DNA from: Arthrobacter cryoconiti
GTDB lineage: Bacteria > Actinomycetota > Actinomycetes > Actinomycetales > Micrococcaceae
Length of the DNA stretch: 64,000 bases
Assembly: GCF_020905375.1 (NCBI RefSeq)
Contig: NZ_JAJJBU010000015.1
Location: 1-64,000 of the forward strand
Direction: 5' to 3'
Part shown: in pieces, positions 52,203 through 60,188 of the stretch
How the letters are laid out: each line of letters starts with the position of its first letter
Numbering within the stretch: the stretch's first letter is position 1
Made by a program: the position numbers and the translations under genes
The notes under the pieces: model-generated
Database searches by the model: none
What the model was told of the DNA's origin: nothing
Seen by the model: only the letters and a program-made list of their open reading frames with translations

Positions 52203-53347
52203 CCCCTTCACCTAACCCGGACACCAGAGCGCCCGTTGAGCCGGAGAGCACTCCGTTTGTCACGGCCACCACCTTGGGATCGTGGCCGGGTAGCGACCCC
52301 GTTGAAGCAACAAAGACGGTATTGGGGCTTTTTACGCCCCCACACCTGCCGTTTTTGGTGGAACTGCCGGCCCGTGGAATCGGCTCAGATCCAATTGGCC
52401 GCACCGCAGGACTCCTCGTGGAACTCTCAGTGGACGTTCAACCCTACGGTTGGCGATTCGTGGACCGCCCAGGGAACGATCACCGGCGGGCCGTATCAGC
52501 GCTCTCAACGGACATCAACGTGCTCGCCGACGTTGCAGGGAGTGCTGAACTTGTGCTCCCTGAACTAAAACTGCAAATTGTAGGGCCGGTATCTTTGGCC
52601 TCCGCCATCCATCTGCACTACGGTGAGCGGGCCTTGCGTGACTACGGAGCACGTCGGGATGTGGCGCAGTCGCTGGCCGCGGGTTTGGCCCTTCACGCAG
52701 AGCGCGTCCATGCCGCCGCCCCCGGGGCTAAGCTGACGCTCCAATTAGACGAGCCGGAGGTGGCACGGGCGCTGGCTGGCACCATCCCCACGGTGTCCGG
52801 CTACCGGACATTGCGCTCAATCCCTGCCTCCGAGCTGCGGCACACCTGGACGGAGCTGGTGAGTGCGGCACGCACTGCAGGTTTCGCCAAAGTCGCGATC
52901 AACTTAGCGACCAACTTTGGATCCTCGGCTGCCTCGCCGGAAGACTCACAAGAAGCGGGCAGCGCCGACACGCAGAAGGCCCAAGACGCATCATGGAACA
53001 AGGCGCTTGAGCTGGCACTGGAGTGTGGCGTTGATGCCGTCGCCGTCCCACTCAGTGGCCTCGATGCGAGGCGCTGGGAAACCCTAGCCGCCGCCATCGA
53101 ATCCGGCATCGGCGTGTGGGCTGGCACGGTTCCCGTTCGCGCCGGCCATCCACCCGCGGCCTATTCCGTCTTGGTAGAGCGGATCATGCGGCCGTGGAAG
53201 GGACTGGGATTGTCGGCGTCGTTGCTGAACCAACTGCGCATCACCCCCGAAACCTCGTTGGCGACACTCTCGCCAACGGAGGCTCGCATTCTGGTGGATC
53301 GGACTTTGGAAGTGGCCATGGCCCTGACTGAAATCTCCCACGCCTAA
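52199..53347 (+). CDS. methionine-synthase-like (cobalamin-independent family) TIM-barrel protein
   Basis: A 382-residue protein resembling the C-terminal half of MetE and the mycobacterial Rv3015c group. Seen are a start region TTLGSWPGSDPVEATK, the segment LPFLVELPARG and LKLQIVGPVSLASAI, and LTLQLDEPEVARAL. The zinc ligand set of true MetE (His, Cys, Glu, Cys) is not obvious: I find no conserved cysteine in the expected late position. A methyl-transfer role is therefore not certain. The GTG at 52199 overlaps the chorismate mutase stop by four bases. The gene forms part of the conserved actinobacterial order with iscS and mnmA. Confidence 0.72.
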   Translation: MTPSPNPDTRAPVEPESTPFVTATTLGSWPGSDPVEATKTVLGLFTPPHLPFLVELPARGIGSDPIGRTAGLLVELSVDVQPYGWRFVDRPGNDHRRAVSALSTDINVLADVAGSAELVLPELKLQIVGPVSLASAIHLHYGERALRDYGARRDVAQSLAAGLALHAERVHAAAPGAKLTLQLDEPEVARALAGTIPTVSGYRTLRSIPASELRHTWTELVSAARTAGFAKVAINLATNFGSSAASPEDSQEAGSADTQKAQDASWNKALELALECGVDAVAVPLSGLDARRWETLAAAIESGIGVWAGTVPVRAGHPPAAYSVLVERIMRPWKGLGLSASLLNQLRITPETSLATLSPTEARILVDRTLEVAMALTEISHA

Positions 53348-53401
53348 ACCTTCACCAGCTAGAGTCCATAAAGTCTGGAGCACTTTGGAGCTTGTCTGGC
53401 T

Positions 53402-54694
53402 TCAGAGACAGCCGGCGGCTTTGAGACGAATGTAGGCATCGGCCAGCTCCGGCGGTAGCTCATGGGGCGGGGCATCCACTACTTCGGCTCCGAGTTCTTT
53501 GATAAGAGCGGTGATGGCCGAACGTCGATTGAGTTCGTGTTCAGCGGCAGCGGCGCGGTACGCCTGAGTTGCCGTGGCGCGCATCAATCGGACCGAATCC
53601 AGCTCTGGATCCCGGACCGAAGCCACAACCACTACATGCTTCAATGCCAATTGGGCCACCAGTGGGATCAGCCCTTCCTCGGCTGCTCCAGCGTCCAGGG
53701 ATGTCACCAGCACCACCAGCGCCCGGTGTGAGGTGAGGCGGCGAACCTCGCCGGGGACGCTTGCGCCATCTAGCTCAATGAGAACCGGTGCAAGCGGTGC
53801 CAGCGCTTGAACCATGGCATTCAACATATTCGTCTTACTGGAAGAGGAAACCCGCGCACGTACCCTGCGGTCATAGGCGAGCAGGCTGACTCGGTCCCCG
53901 CCACGCTCAGCCAGAACAGCCAGCAACAGTGATGCCTCAATACCGGAGTCTAATCGGGGTTCATCGCCGATCCGCGCCGCCGACGTCCGGGAGGTATCGA
54001 GCACAATGACTACTCGGCGATCGCGTTCGGGACGCCAAGTGCGCACTACTAAATCCTGGCGCCGGGCAGTGGCACGCCAGTCAATGGAGCGTACGTCGTC
54101 CCCGCGCACGTAGTCGCGCAGTGAATCAAATTCGGTGCCAGCACCGCGGATTTGAACGGCAGCACGCCCATCAAGCTCGCGTAATTTGCGCAGCTTGGAC
54201 GGCAGATGACGTTTCGCGTTGAAGGGCGGCAGTACCCGTAAGATGCCCGGGGCCAGAATAGTCGTTTGCCAAGCCGCAACGCCTAAGGGTCCAAACGACC
54301 GGATGGTGACGTGGTTTGCGTGCAGATCACCTCGGCGGGTGGGTTGGAGTGCCACCGTGAGGATGGCGCGTTCGCCGGGCCTGATACGCACACTTTGCAC
54401 AGGGTTAGCGGCCCCCGCCGACGGCTGCCAGCCGTCACGTACCCGGCCCCGCAACGTTCGGGAGGAGCCGTTCGCCAGCCGCAGCACCGCCGTCGTTCCC
54501 ACGCCGTAACGTACACCGGTTGGGATATCACGGCGCAATGAGACCCGTCGCGGCGAGGCTGCCAAGGACAGATCGATTACCGCCAGCAACAGTAGAAAAC
54601 CCACCGCGGCCAGCCAGGTGGTGATTCCCGGGAACGCAATGATAGGCACCACAGCCAGCAGTGCCACCAGAAAAAACCTCCCCGAAATTGCCAC
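53402..54694 (-). CDS. DUF58 membrane protein
   Basis: A 430-residue protein with two N-terminal membrane helices (FFLVALLAVVPIIAFPGITTWLAAVGFLL region) and a DUF58 domain. The landmark EFDSLRDYVRGDDVRSIDWRATAR and the following VVRTWRPERDRRVVIVLDTSR belong to the von-Willebrand-A-like part, with the metal-site Asp in VLDTSR. Such proteins work with MoxR ATPases as chaperone-like systems. It is the last gene of a five-gene minus-strand operon, three bases after moxR. The partner and client are unknown. Confidence 0.88.
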   Translation of the reverse strand: MAISGRFFLVALLAVVPIIAFPGITTWLAAVGFLLLLAVIDLSLAASPRRVSLRRDIPTGVRYGVGTTAVLRLANGSSRTLRGRVRDGWQPSAGAANPVQSVRIRPGERAILTVALQPTRRGDLHANHVTIRSFGPLGVAAWQTTILAPGILRVLPPFNAKRHLPSKLRKLRELDGRAAVQIRGAGTEFDSLRDYVRGDDVRSIDWRATARRQDLVVRTWRPERDRRVVIVLDTSRTSAARIGDEPRLDSGIEASLLLAVLAERGGDRVSLLAYDRRVRARVSSSSKTNMLNAMVQALAPLAPVLIELDGASVPGEVRRLTSHRALVVLVTSLDAGAAEEGLIPLVAQLALKHVVVVASVRDPELDSVRLMRATATQAYRAAAAEHELNRRSAITALIKELGAEVVDAPPHELPPELADAYIRLKAAGCL

Positions 54695-54697
54695 CGT

Positions 54698-55699
54698 TTA
54701 GCGCGGCACCGGGACAGTGGCCAAAATTGATTGCAGGATTCCGTCCACTGACACCCCGTCCATTTCCGCTTCGGGGCGCAATGCCACACGGTGACGCAGA
54801 GCTGGTAGGGCGAGCGCCTTGACGTCGTCAGGGGTGATGAAGCCGCGGCCACATAACCAAGCATAAGCGCGTGCACATTTGAGCAGCGCCGTTGCTCCAC
54901 GCGGCGAAACACCAAGCTGGAAAGACGGTGTGGCGCGGGTGGCCCGCGCTAGATCAACAATGTAGGCCAAGACCTCAGCCGAGACATTTACGTGGGCCAC
55001 GGCCTCGCGGGCACGTGCTAAATCTGCGGCGCCGGCTACCGCCTGCACTCCCGCCGCCGCAAGATTCTGCGGGTCAAAGCCGAGGCTGTGACGGCGTATG
55101 ACCTCAATTTCCTCCATGCGTTGGGGCAGCTCCATGGTCAGTTTGAGCAGAAATCTATCCAATTGAGCCTCGGGTAAGGGATAGGTCCCTTCATATTCGA
55201 TCGGGTTCTGCGTAGCGGCGACCATGAACGGCGCGGGCAGGCTCCGGGATATGCCGTCGGCGGAGACTTGGTGCTCTTCCATGGCTTCCAGAAGAGCCGC
55301 TTGGGTCTTGGGCGGAGTCCTATTGATCTCATCTGCCAGGAGGATGTTGGTGAACACCGGACCCGCACGGAAGGTGAACTCAGAAGTGTGGGCGTCGTAG
55401 ACGAGGGAACCGGTGATATCCCCGGGCATGAGGTCGGGTGTGAACTGTACGCGCTTGGTATCTAGACTCAGCGCCGTAGACAGGGCGCGCACCAGCAAGG
55501 TCTTTGCCACTCCTGGCACACCTTCTAATAGAACGTGCCCGCCAGCGAGCAGTGCGATGATCAGACCCGTCACTGTTGCTTCCTGCCCCACGACGGCCTT
55601 GGCCACTTCCGCGCGGACCGCCAACAAAGACTCGGCCGGGTCATTATGGCGCGACGGCTGGGATTGGGCGTTCTGCGCTTCGGGGTGCTGTGTGCTCAT
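54698..55699 (-). CDS. MoxR family AAA ATPase
   Basis: A 333-residue AAA+ ATPase. Walker A is EGVPGVAKTLL, Walker B ILLADEINRTPPKTQAALLEAM, sensor 1 APFMVAATQNPIEYEGTYPL, arginine finger region EAQLDRFLLKL and sensor 2 GVSPRGATALLKCARA. MoxR ATPases act on protein assembly, usually with a VWA-domain partner; here the DUF58 protein follows at once. The start overlaps the end of the DUF4350 gene by four bases (ATGA). Confidence 0.93.
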   Translation of the reverse strand: MSTQHPEAQNAQSQPSRHNDPAESLLAVRAEVAKAVVGQEATVTGLIIALLAGGHVLLEGVPGVAKTLLVRALSTALSLDTKRVQFTPDLMPGDITGSLVYDAHTSEFTFRAGPVFTNILLADEINRTPPKTQAALLEAMEEHQVSADGISRSLPAPFMVAATQNPIEYEGTYPLPEAQLDRFLLKLTMELPQRMEEIEVIRRHSLGFDPQNLAAAGVQAVAGAADLARAREAVAHVNVSAEVLAYIVDLARATRATPSFQLGVSPRGATALLKCARAYAWLCGRGFITPDDVKALALPALRHRVALRPEAEMDGVSVDGILQSILATVPVPR

Positions 55700-56961
55700 C
55701 TGTGGGCGACTTCTTCCTCTAGGGCGGACAGTTGGGCTGCCATGGTTAGAAATTCTCTGTCATTGCGCGGAACTGTGTCCACTAACAGCGCGGATAATTC
55801 CGCATGGTTTCGTCCTGTGTGTTCGGCAAGGGAGCGGACAATGGTGGAACTCTCAACGCCTGCGCCTAGCCGGAGAGCACGGGCCAGCCGCGTCAAAGTA
55901 GCATGCTGCAGGGTACGTGCGGCTGTGCCGAAGGCGCGGGCATCCTGGTAGAGCCTGGCCCGTCCGCTGACGGTCTCGGAAGATTTGACGATGACGGGCA
56001 ATGGCTCGGTGACGAGCGGGCCATTGCGACGGCCACGCCAGAACATACCCACCAGCGCCACCAATAGCAGCCAGGCTGAGGCCGGAAAAATCCACTCCGG
56101 AGTGAGTTCGGCCAGGCTCGGTGGATGCGCCGCGACAGGTACATCCTTCAGGGACGCCGTATACCAGAGCAGATGTGACTTGCTACCCAATAGCCTGAAG
56201 GTTAGCGCCGCGTTACCCGCTGAAGCCAAACCGCTATTACTAACGACTGCGCTACTTCCTAGCACTGTCACTTCTGCCATGGCGTTGCTGGCCAAGATTC
56301 CCGAAACCCCGGATTTCCCGACCGGCGAGAAACAGTGCACGGTGCCCGAATACAGATTTACACTTCCGTCGCCAGCTGGGGGTGTCCCGCCAGAGCCGCT
56401 AGAGTCACCGGCGGTACCGGCGAGAATGGATCCAGCCGCCGCGGCGTCTGGTGCGGTGCACTGGGCCTCCAGCGTTTGGCCAGCAGTGGTGGTTCCGGCG
56501 GCGGACAGTTCAGAGCTGAGGGCCTTAACCGCCAAAGGACCGGGCCTGATGGCCACGATCGGAGACTTTGTCTTCTTGGCTGCTTCGGCAAGCGCTGACA
56601 ACTGGGCAGGTGCCAGAAGCCCCTTAGGGTCGAAGACAAGAATCGTGCTGGCATCGCTGCCGTTGGCGGCCGCGGCGTCCAAGGTTGCGCTCAGTGAGTC
56701 GGTGGCGAGAACGTCCACGCCCTCACGGGACAAGATGGTGGCGGCGGCTTGAGCCCCTGAAGGTGCTGGATTAGTGATGGATAGAACTCCGCCAGAGCGT
56801 CCCCCCAAGGACCCGAGCACCAAACCAGTGACCGTCACGGTGACGAAAAGCATCCCGACGATCATCCAAAAGCGATGCTTCTTCCACCCAGCGCGCAGAT
56901 GTTCGCTCGGGGCGCCGCCGTCGGCCGTAAAAGTCTGGAGTGGGGACAGATTATCAGTCAT
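55696..56961 (-). CDS. DUF4350 membrane protein
   Basis: A 421-residue membrane protein. Helices lie near residues 30-52 (HRFWMIVGMLFVTVTVTGLVL region) and about 290-310 (FPASAWLLLVALVGMFW). The extracytoplasmic part between them has the DUF4350 features GAQAAATILSREGVDVLATD and TILVFDPKGLL, similar to the GATase-like fold. The cytoplasmic C-terminus of about 110 residues is helical. It overlaps its neighbours on both sides by four bases, so the whole cluster is translated together. Function unknown; DUF4350 is often found with MoxR and DUF4129. Confidence 0.85.
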   Translation of the reverse strand: MTDNLSPLQTFTADGGAPSEHLRAGWKKHRFWMIVGMLFVTVTVTGLVLGSLGGRSGGVLSITNPAPSGAQAAATILSREGVDVLATDSLSATLDAAAANGSDASTILVFDPKGLLAPAQLSALAEAAKKTKSPIVAIRPGPLAVKALSSELSAAGTTTAGQTLEAQCTAPDAAAAGSILAGTAGDSSGSGGTPPAGDGSVNLYSGTVHCFSPVGKSGVSGILASNAMAEVTVLGSSAVVSNSGLASAGNAALTFRLLGSKSHLLWYTASLKDVPVAAHPPSLAELTPEWIFPASAWLLLVALVGMFWRGRRNGPLVTEPLPVIVKSSETVSGRARLYQDARAFGTAARTLQHATLTRLARALRLGAGVESSTIVRSLAEHTGRNHAELSALLVDTVPRNDREFLTMAAQLSALEEEVAHR

Positions 56962-57641
56962 AGCGCAGCCAAAGCGTCGTCATAGTGGGGCTTGACGGCC
57001 GTCAAAGCAGCATCGGTTGCTGCGAGCTCTTGGTACATGCTTCTGGTTGCTTCCTCATGCCCGTACTTGACGGCATTGAAGATGGTCGCCGAGTTAGTCA
57101 GTGCGGGCGCGTGGAGGGCGAAGGCGCGCGCCAGCTCACCGGTGACTTCAGCCGCGGTCCGGCCAGGCGCGGCAGCACAGACTCCGCGTTCTTCACCGCT
57201 TCGCACGATCGCCCGGAACGTTTCCGTGACAGCGCTTTCCCACTCACCACGTTCGACGGCGGCCGCCGCCAGTTCGCGATGGCCGGCGGCGCTGAGTGCT
57301 TGTGCCCCGTCAAAGATGGCTGACTCCTTGCGCCTGCCAGGATTGAGGCGGGGCCGGATGATGAGAACTGTGGCCACCACAACGGCTATCGCCACAGTGA
57401 CTAGCAGTAGCAAAGCGACATTGCCGCTCGGGGAACCTAGACCGTGCACGAAGTCCGCCAAGGTCTGTTGCACCCAGTCCAGGACGCTCTGGACGAAGGT
57501 TGGCTTGGCATCTTGATACACCTTTTTTGCCAGCTCATCGGCGGCCCAACGGCGCGCTTCATCAGACCCAGGGAGAAGCGGTACATCGGAGCTCACGGGG
57601 TGAGCGGGCGATGGAACAAGCAGTGCCAGATTCAAGGTCAT
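56958..57641 (-). CDS. DUF4129 membrane protein
   Basis: A 227-residue protein with a short N-terminal exported segment, one membrane helix near 76-97 (VALLLLVTVAIAVVVATVLII) and a cytoplasmic DUF4129 domain. The domain motif APGRTAAEVTGELA is present, with FNAVKYGHEEAT near its end. The ATG at 57641 is preferred over a TTG at 57644. It comes 21 bases after the large membrane protein and overlaps the DUF4350 gene by four bases. Confidence 0.83.
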   Translation of the reverse strand: MTLNLALLVPSPAHPVSSDVPLLPGSDEARRWAADELAKKVYQDAKPTFVQSVLDWVQQTLADFVHGLGSPSGNVALLLLVTVAIAVVVATVLIIRPRLNPGRRKESAIFDGAQALSAAGHRELAAAAVERGEWESAVTETFRAIVRSGEERGVCAAAPGRTAAEVTGELARAFALHAPALTNSATIFNAVKYGHEEATRSMYQELAATDAALTAVKPHYDDALAAL

Positions 57642-57662
57642 CAAGGGCTCGAGATGCCGGCC

Positions 57663-59105
57663 CTAGGCGCCGGGATAGCCGGCGGGAGGGTAGGGGCCGG
57701 AAAAACCGGCGGCGGAGGAAGGTGAGGCCGGCACGTTGCCGGGGATCGCGCCGTCGTCTGTCCCGGATTCCGCCTCCTTGAGTAAGATGACGTCGAAACC
57801 GTCGCGGCGCATGCGCAGGTCCACGTAGATCAAAGCCATGACGCCGCTTTGGAAAGCGAGCGTGACGGCACCAACCAGGGCTCCCACCAATCCTGAGATG
57901 CCCTGGGTGATCCACATTTGGGTCAACACTTGTTCGGTACCAGGGTTCGGCACCATGAGGGGAACTAACAGGCTCAGCAAAATTCCCACTGGTGCGCTGA
58001 CGATGCCGGCGATTACCGAAGCGATAACTGCGGCGAGGGCCGTGATTCCAAATGTGCGCCACCAGTTTTGCTGGGTCAATTGCCACGAACGCTTAAGCGC
58101 TGCGACGACGCCAAGGTTTTCACAAACAATGGCGGCGGGAGCTAACAGTAATTTGATGCTCACCCAGATCCCTGCCGCCAAAAACGGCAGACTGAGCAGT
58201 ATCCCCAACCCGACGGCAGCAAGTGCACCCCCGCCACTGTTCACACCACCCACGGCAAAGATGATACCGACGAGGATTCCACCGTAGAGAGCCATGGCGA
58301 CTAGTCCTGCTGCGGTGTACAGCAGTGCCAGCCCAAGCAAAGACGGGACGCGCGGACGGGCTAGACGCCACATCTGCCCAAAGCTAGTGGTCCGGTTCAA
58401 AGTTGCGCGCAGTACCGGAATAACAAGCGCGCCCTGGAGAACCATCTGCGCGAGTACGCTCAAAAATTGGACAACGACGAGTCCTGCCAACACTGGAAGT
58501 ACCGAACCAAGAAGAGAGTCCAGTGCTTCCGCGCTCGGTTCCGAAGACGCTTCTGCGAAGTAGCCGCCGTTCATCAGGCTCAGACCAACCTGGCCAAAAC
58601 CCACAGCCATGACGACCAAAGTCACCGCAGCGGCAACGACCTGAAAAATGACTGCCGAACCGAACATTGCTTTGCCGTTACGGCGGGCTGCCTGAAACGC
58701 TCCATCCAGCACCTCGCCGAGATTGAGCGGACGCAAGGGAATGACGCCCGGTTTAGGCGGCGCCATATATTGTCCATATCCCGGCTGCGGATACTGGCCG
58801 CCCCAGCCTGGCTGCGGGGACTGGCCCGGCTGCGGATACTGGCCGCCCCAGCCTGGCTGGGGGGACTGGCCTGGCGGTGGATACTGGCCGCCCCAGCCGG
58901 GCTGCGGGGGCGCGTATTGTCCCCATTGGGGCGCGGTTGGAGCTGGCCCCGGTTGCGGGTATTGGCCTGGCGGTGGGGACTGGCTTGGCGGTGGTGGCGC
59001 GTATTGACCCCATTGGGGCGCGGTTGGAGCTGGCCCCGGCACTGCACGTGAGGGGGCGCCGTCGTGCCCGCTATCTGCTGGCGGTTGCTGTGATTCGTCC
59101 GTCAT
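57663..59105 (-). CDS. polytopic membrane protein with Pro/Gln/Tyr-rich N-terminus
   Basis: A 480-residue protein. The first 115 residues are made of repeats of the QPGWGGQYP and APQWGQYAPP kind, probably disordered and cytoplasmic. About six membrane helices follow, in a layout typical of the glycerophosphoryl-diester-phosphodiesterase membrane-domain family (IPLRPLNLGEVLDGAFQAAR, then several Ala/Val/Leu helices, then SWQLTQQNWWRTFGITALA). The enzymatic domain itself is absent. GGGGAG precedes the ATG. It leads the five-gene operon, so it may anchor the MoxR/DUF58 system. Function unknown. Confidence 0.82.
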   Translation of the reverse strand: MTDESQQPPADSGHDGAPSRAVPGPAPTAPQWGQYAPPPPSQSPPPGQYPQPGPAPTAPQWGQYAPPQPGWGGQYPPPGQSPQPGWGGQYPQPGQSPQPGWGGQYPQPGYGQYMAPPKPGVIPLRPLNLGEVLDGAFQAARRNGKAMFGSAVIFQVVAAAVTLVVMAVGFGQVGLSLMNGGYFAEASSEPSAEALDSLLGSVLPVLAGLVVVQFLSVLAQMVLQGALVIPVLRATLNRTTSFGQMWRLARPRVPSLLGLALLYTAAGLVAMALYGGILVGIIFAVGGVNSGGGALAAVGLGILLSLPFLAAGIWVSIKLLLAPAAIVCENLGVVAALKRSWQLTQQNWWRTFGITALAAVIASVIAGIVSAPVGILLSLLVPLMVPNPGTEQVLTQMWITQGISGLVGALVGAVTLAFQSGVMALIYVDLRMRRDGFDVILLKEAESGTDDGAIPGNVPASPSSAAGFSGPYPPAGYPGA

Positions 59106-59456
59106 AGTGCTCCCCTGCGAAAGTGTCCCTTCGAAAAAACTACACGGCGTGCACTCACCGATCTATTGCGGTGACACCAACGTCAAGGTGACATGGGCGT
59201 CGGAGCAGGCGGAACATCGGTGCTGTGATTCGTCCGTCATCAAACCCTATCGGGAAGTGCAGGCCGAGACGTGCCCGGCCGTCGTGATTCGCGGACTGTT
59301 TTGCCCAAACTTGCTTCTGGTAAGCCTCGCCGAACCCTGCCAACGGCATCAAAGCAAGAAGAATTGGAGCCCTGGGAGGCCTGCTTGCCCCATCCAACAC
59401 CCGGACGTTGGAGCGTCGATGGGGACAATGTGCGCTGAGTAGGCAAATATAGAGAC
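59106..59456. other. intergenic region before mtrA, with duplicated gene start
   Basis: The 20-bp sequence TGCTGTGATTCGTCCGTCAT at 59086-59105, which encodes the first residues of the membrane protein on the minus strand, is repeated exactly at 59221-59240. Read on the minus strand the second copy starts a frame MTDESQ that stops after 25 residues (59163). This looks like a remnant of a local duplication. The rest should hold the divergent promoters of the operon and of mtrA; I could not identify convincing elements. Confidence 0.6.
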
Positions 59457-60131
59457 ATGAAGGCATGCATTCTGGTAGTAGACGATGATGAAGCATTGGC
59501 AGAGATGATTGGCATTGTGCTGCGCAATGATGGGTTTGACCCCGTTTTTTGTGCGGACGGCGCTAAGGCGTTGGAGACGTTCCGCGCCAACAAACCAGAC
59601 CTTGTGCTCTTGGACCTGATGCTGCCCGGGCTTGACGGCATTGAAGTGTGCCGTCTCATACGTGGTGAATCAGATGTTCCCATTGTGATGCTGACGGCTA
59701 AATCGGACACCTCCGACGTCGTCCGTGGCCTGGAATCCGGGGCTGACGACTACGTGGCCAAGCCGTTCAAGCCGGCGGAATTAGTCGCCCGTGTCAGGGC
59801 GAGACTGCGCCCCGGTGACGTCAAGGCCCCAGAGACGCTTGTTATCGGTGAAATTACCATCGACGTTGCTGGCCATGCAGTACACCGTGCAGGCGAACGC
59901 GTGCTTCTGACCCCGTTGGAATTCGATTTACTGGTGGCGCTTGCCCGCAAGCCGTGGCAAGTTTTCACGCGCGAGCTGCTGCTGGAGCAAGTATGGGGCT
60001 ACCGTCACGCGGCTGACACCCGGCTGGTCAATGTTCACGTACAGCGGCTGCGCTCGAAGATTGAACGTGACCCGGAGGCGCCCGAGGTTGTCTTGACCGT
60101 ACGTGGCGTGGGGTACAAGGCTGGGGTGTAG
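59457..60131 (+). CDS. mtrA: response regulator MtrA
   Basis: OmpR-type response regulator of 224 residues, active with MtrB in cell-envelope and division control in actinobacteria. The receiver domain has the acidic pocket (ILVVDDDEALAEM), phosphoacceptor Asp53 in LVLLDLMLPGLDG, the Thr in VMLTAKSD and Lys102 in YVAKPFKPAEL. The winged-helix domain has LTPLEFDLLVALARKPWQVF and TRLVNVHVQRLRSKIE. MtrB follows after 57 bases. No strong Shine-Dalgarno site precedes the ATG. Confidence 0.95.
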   Translation: MKACILVVDDDEALAEMIGIVLRNDGFDPVFCADGAKALETFRANKPDLVLLDLMLPGLDGIEVCRLIRGESDVPIVMLTAKSDTSDVVRGLESGADDYVAKPFKPAELVARVRARLRPGDVKAPETLVIGEITIDVAGHAVHRAGERVLLTPLEFDLLVALARKPWQVFTRELLLEQVWGYRHAADTRLVNVHVQRLRSKIERDPEAPEVVLTVRGVGYKAGV

Positions 60132-60188
60132 GCGAACGCACGTGCATCAACGAGTAGTAATGACATCGATCCTGGAAGCCACGGCTAA

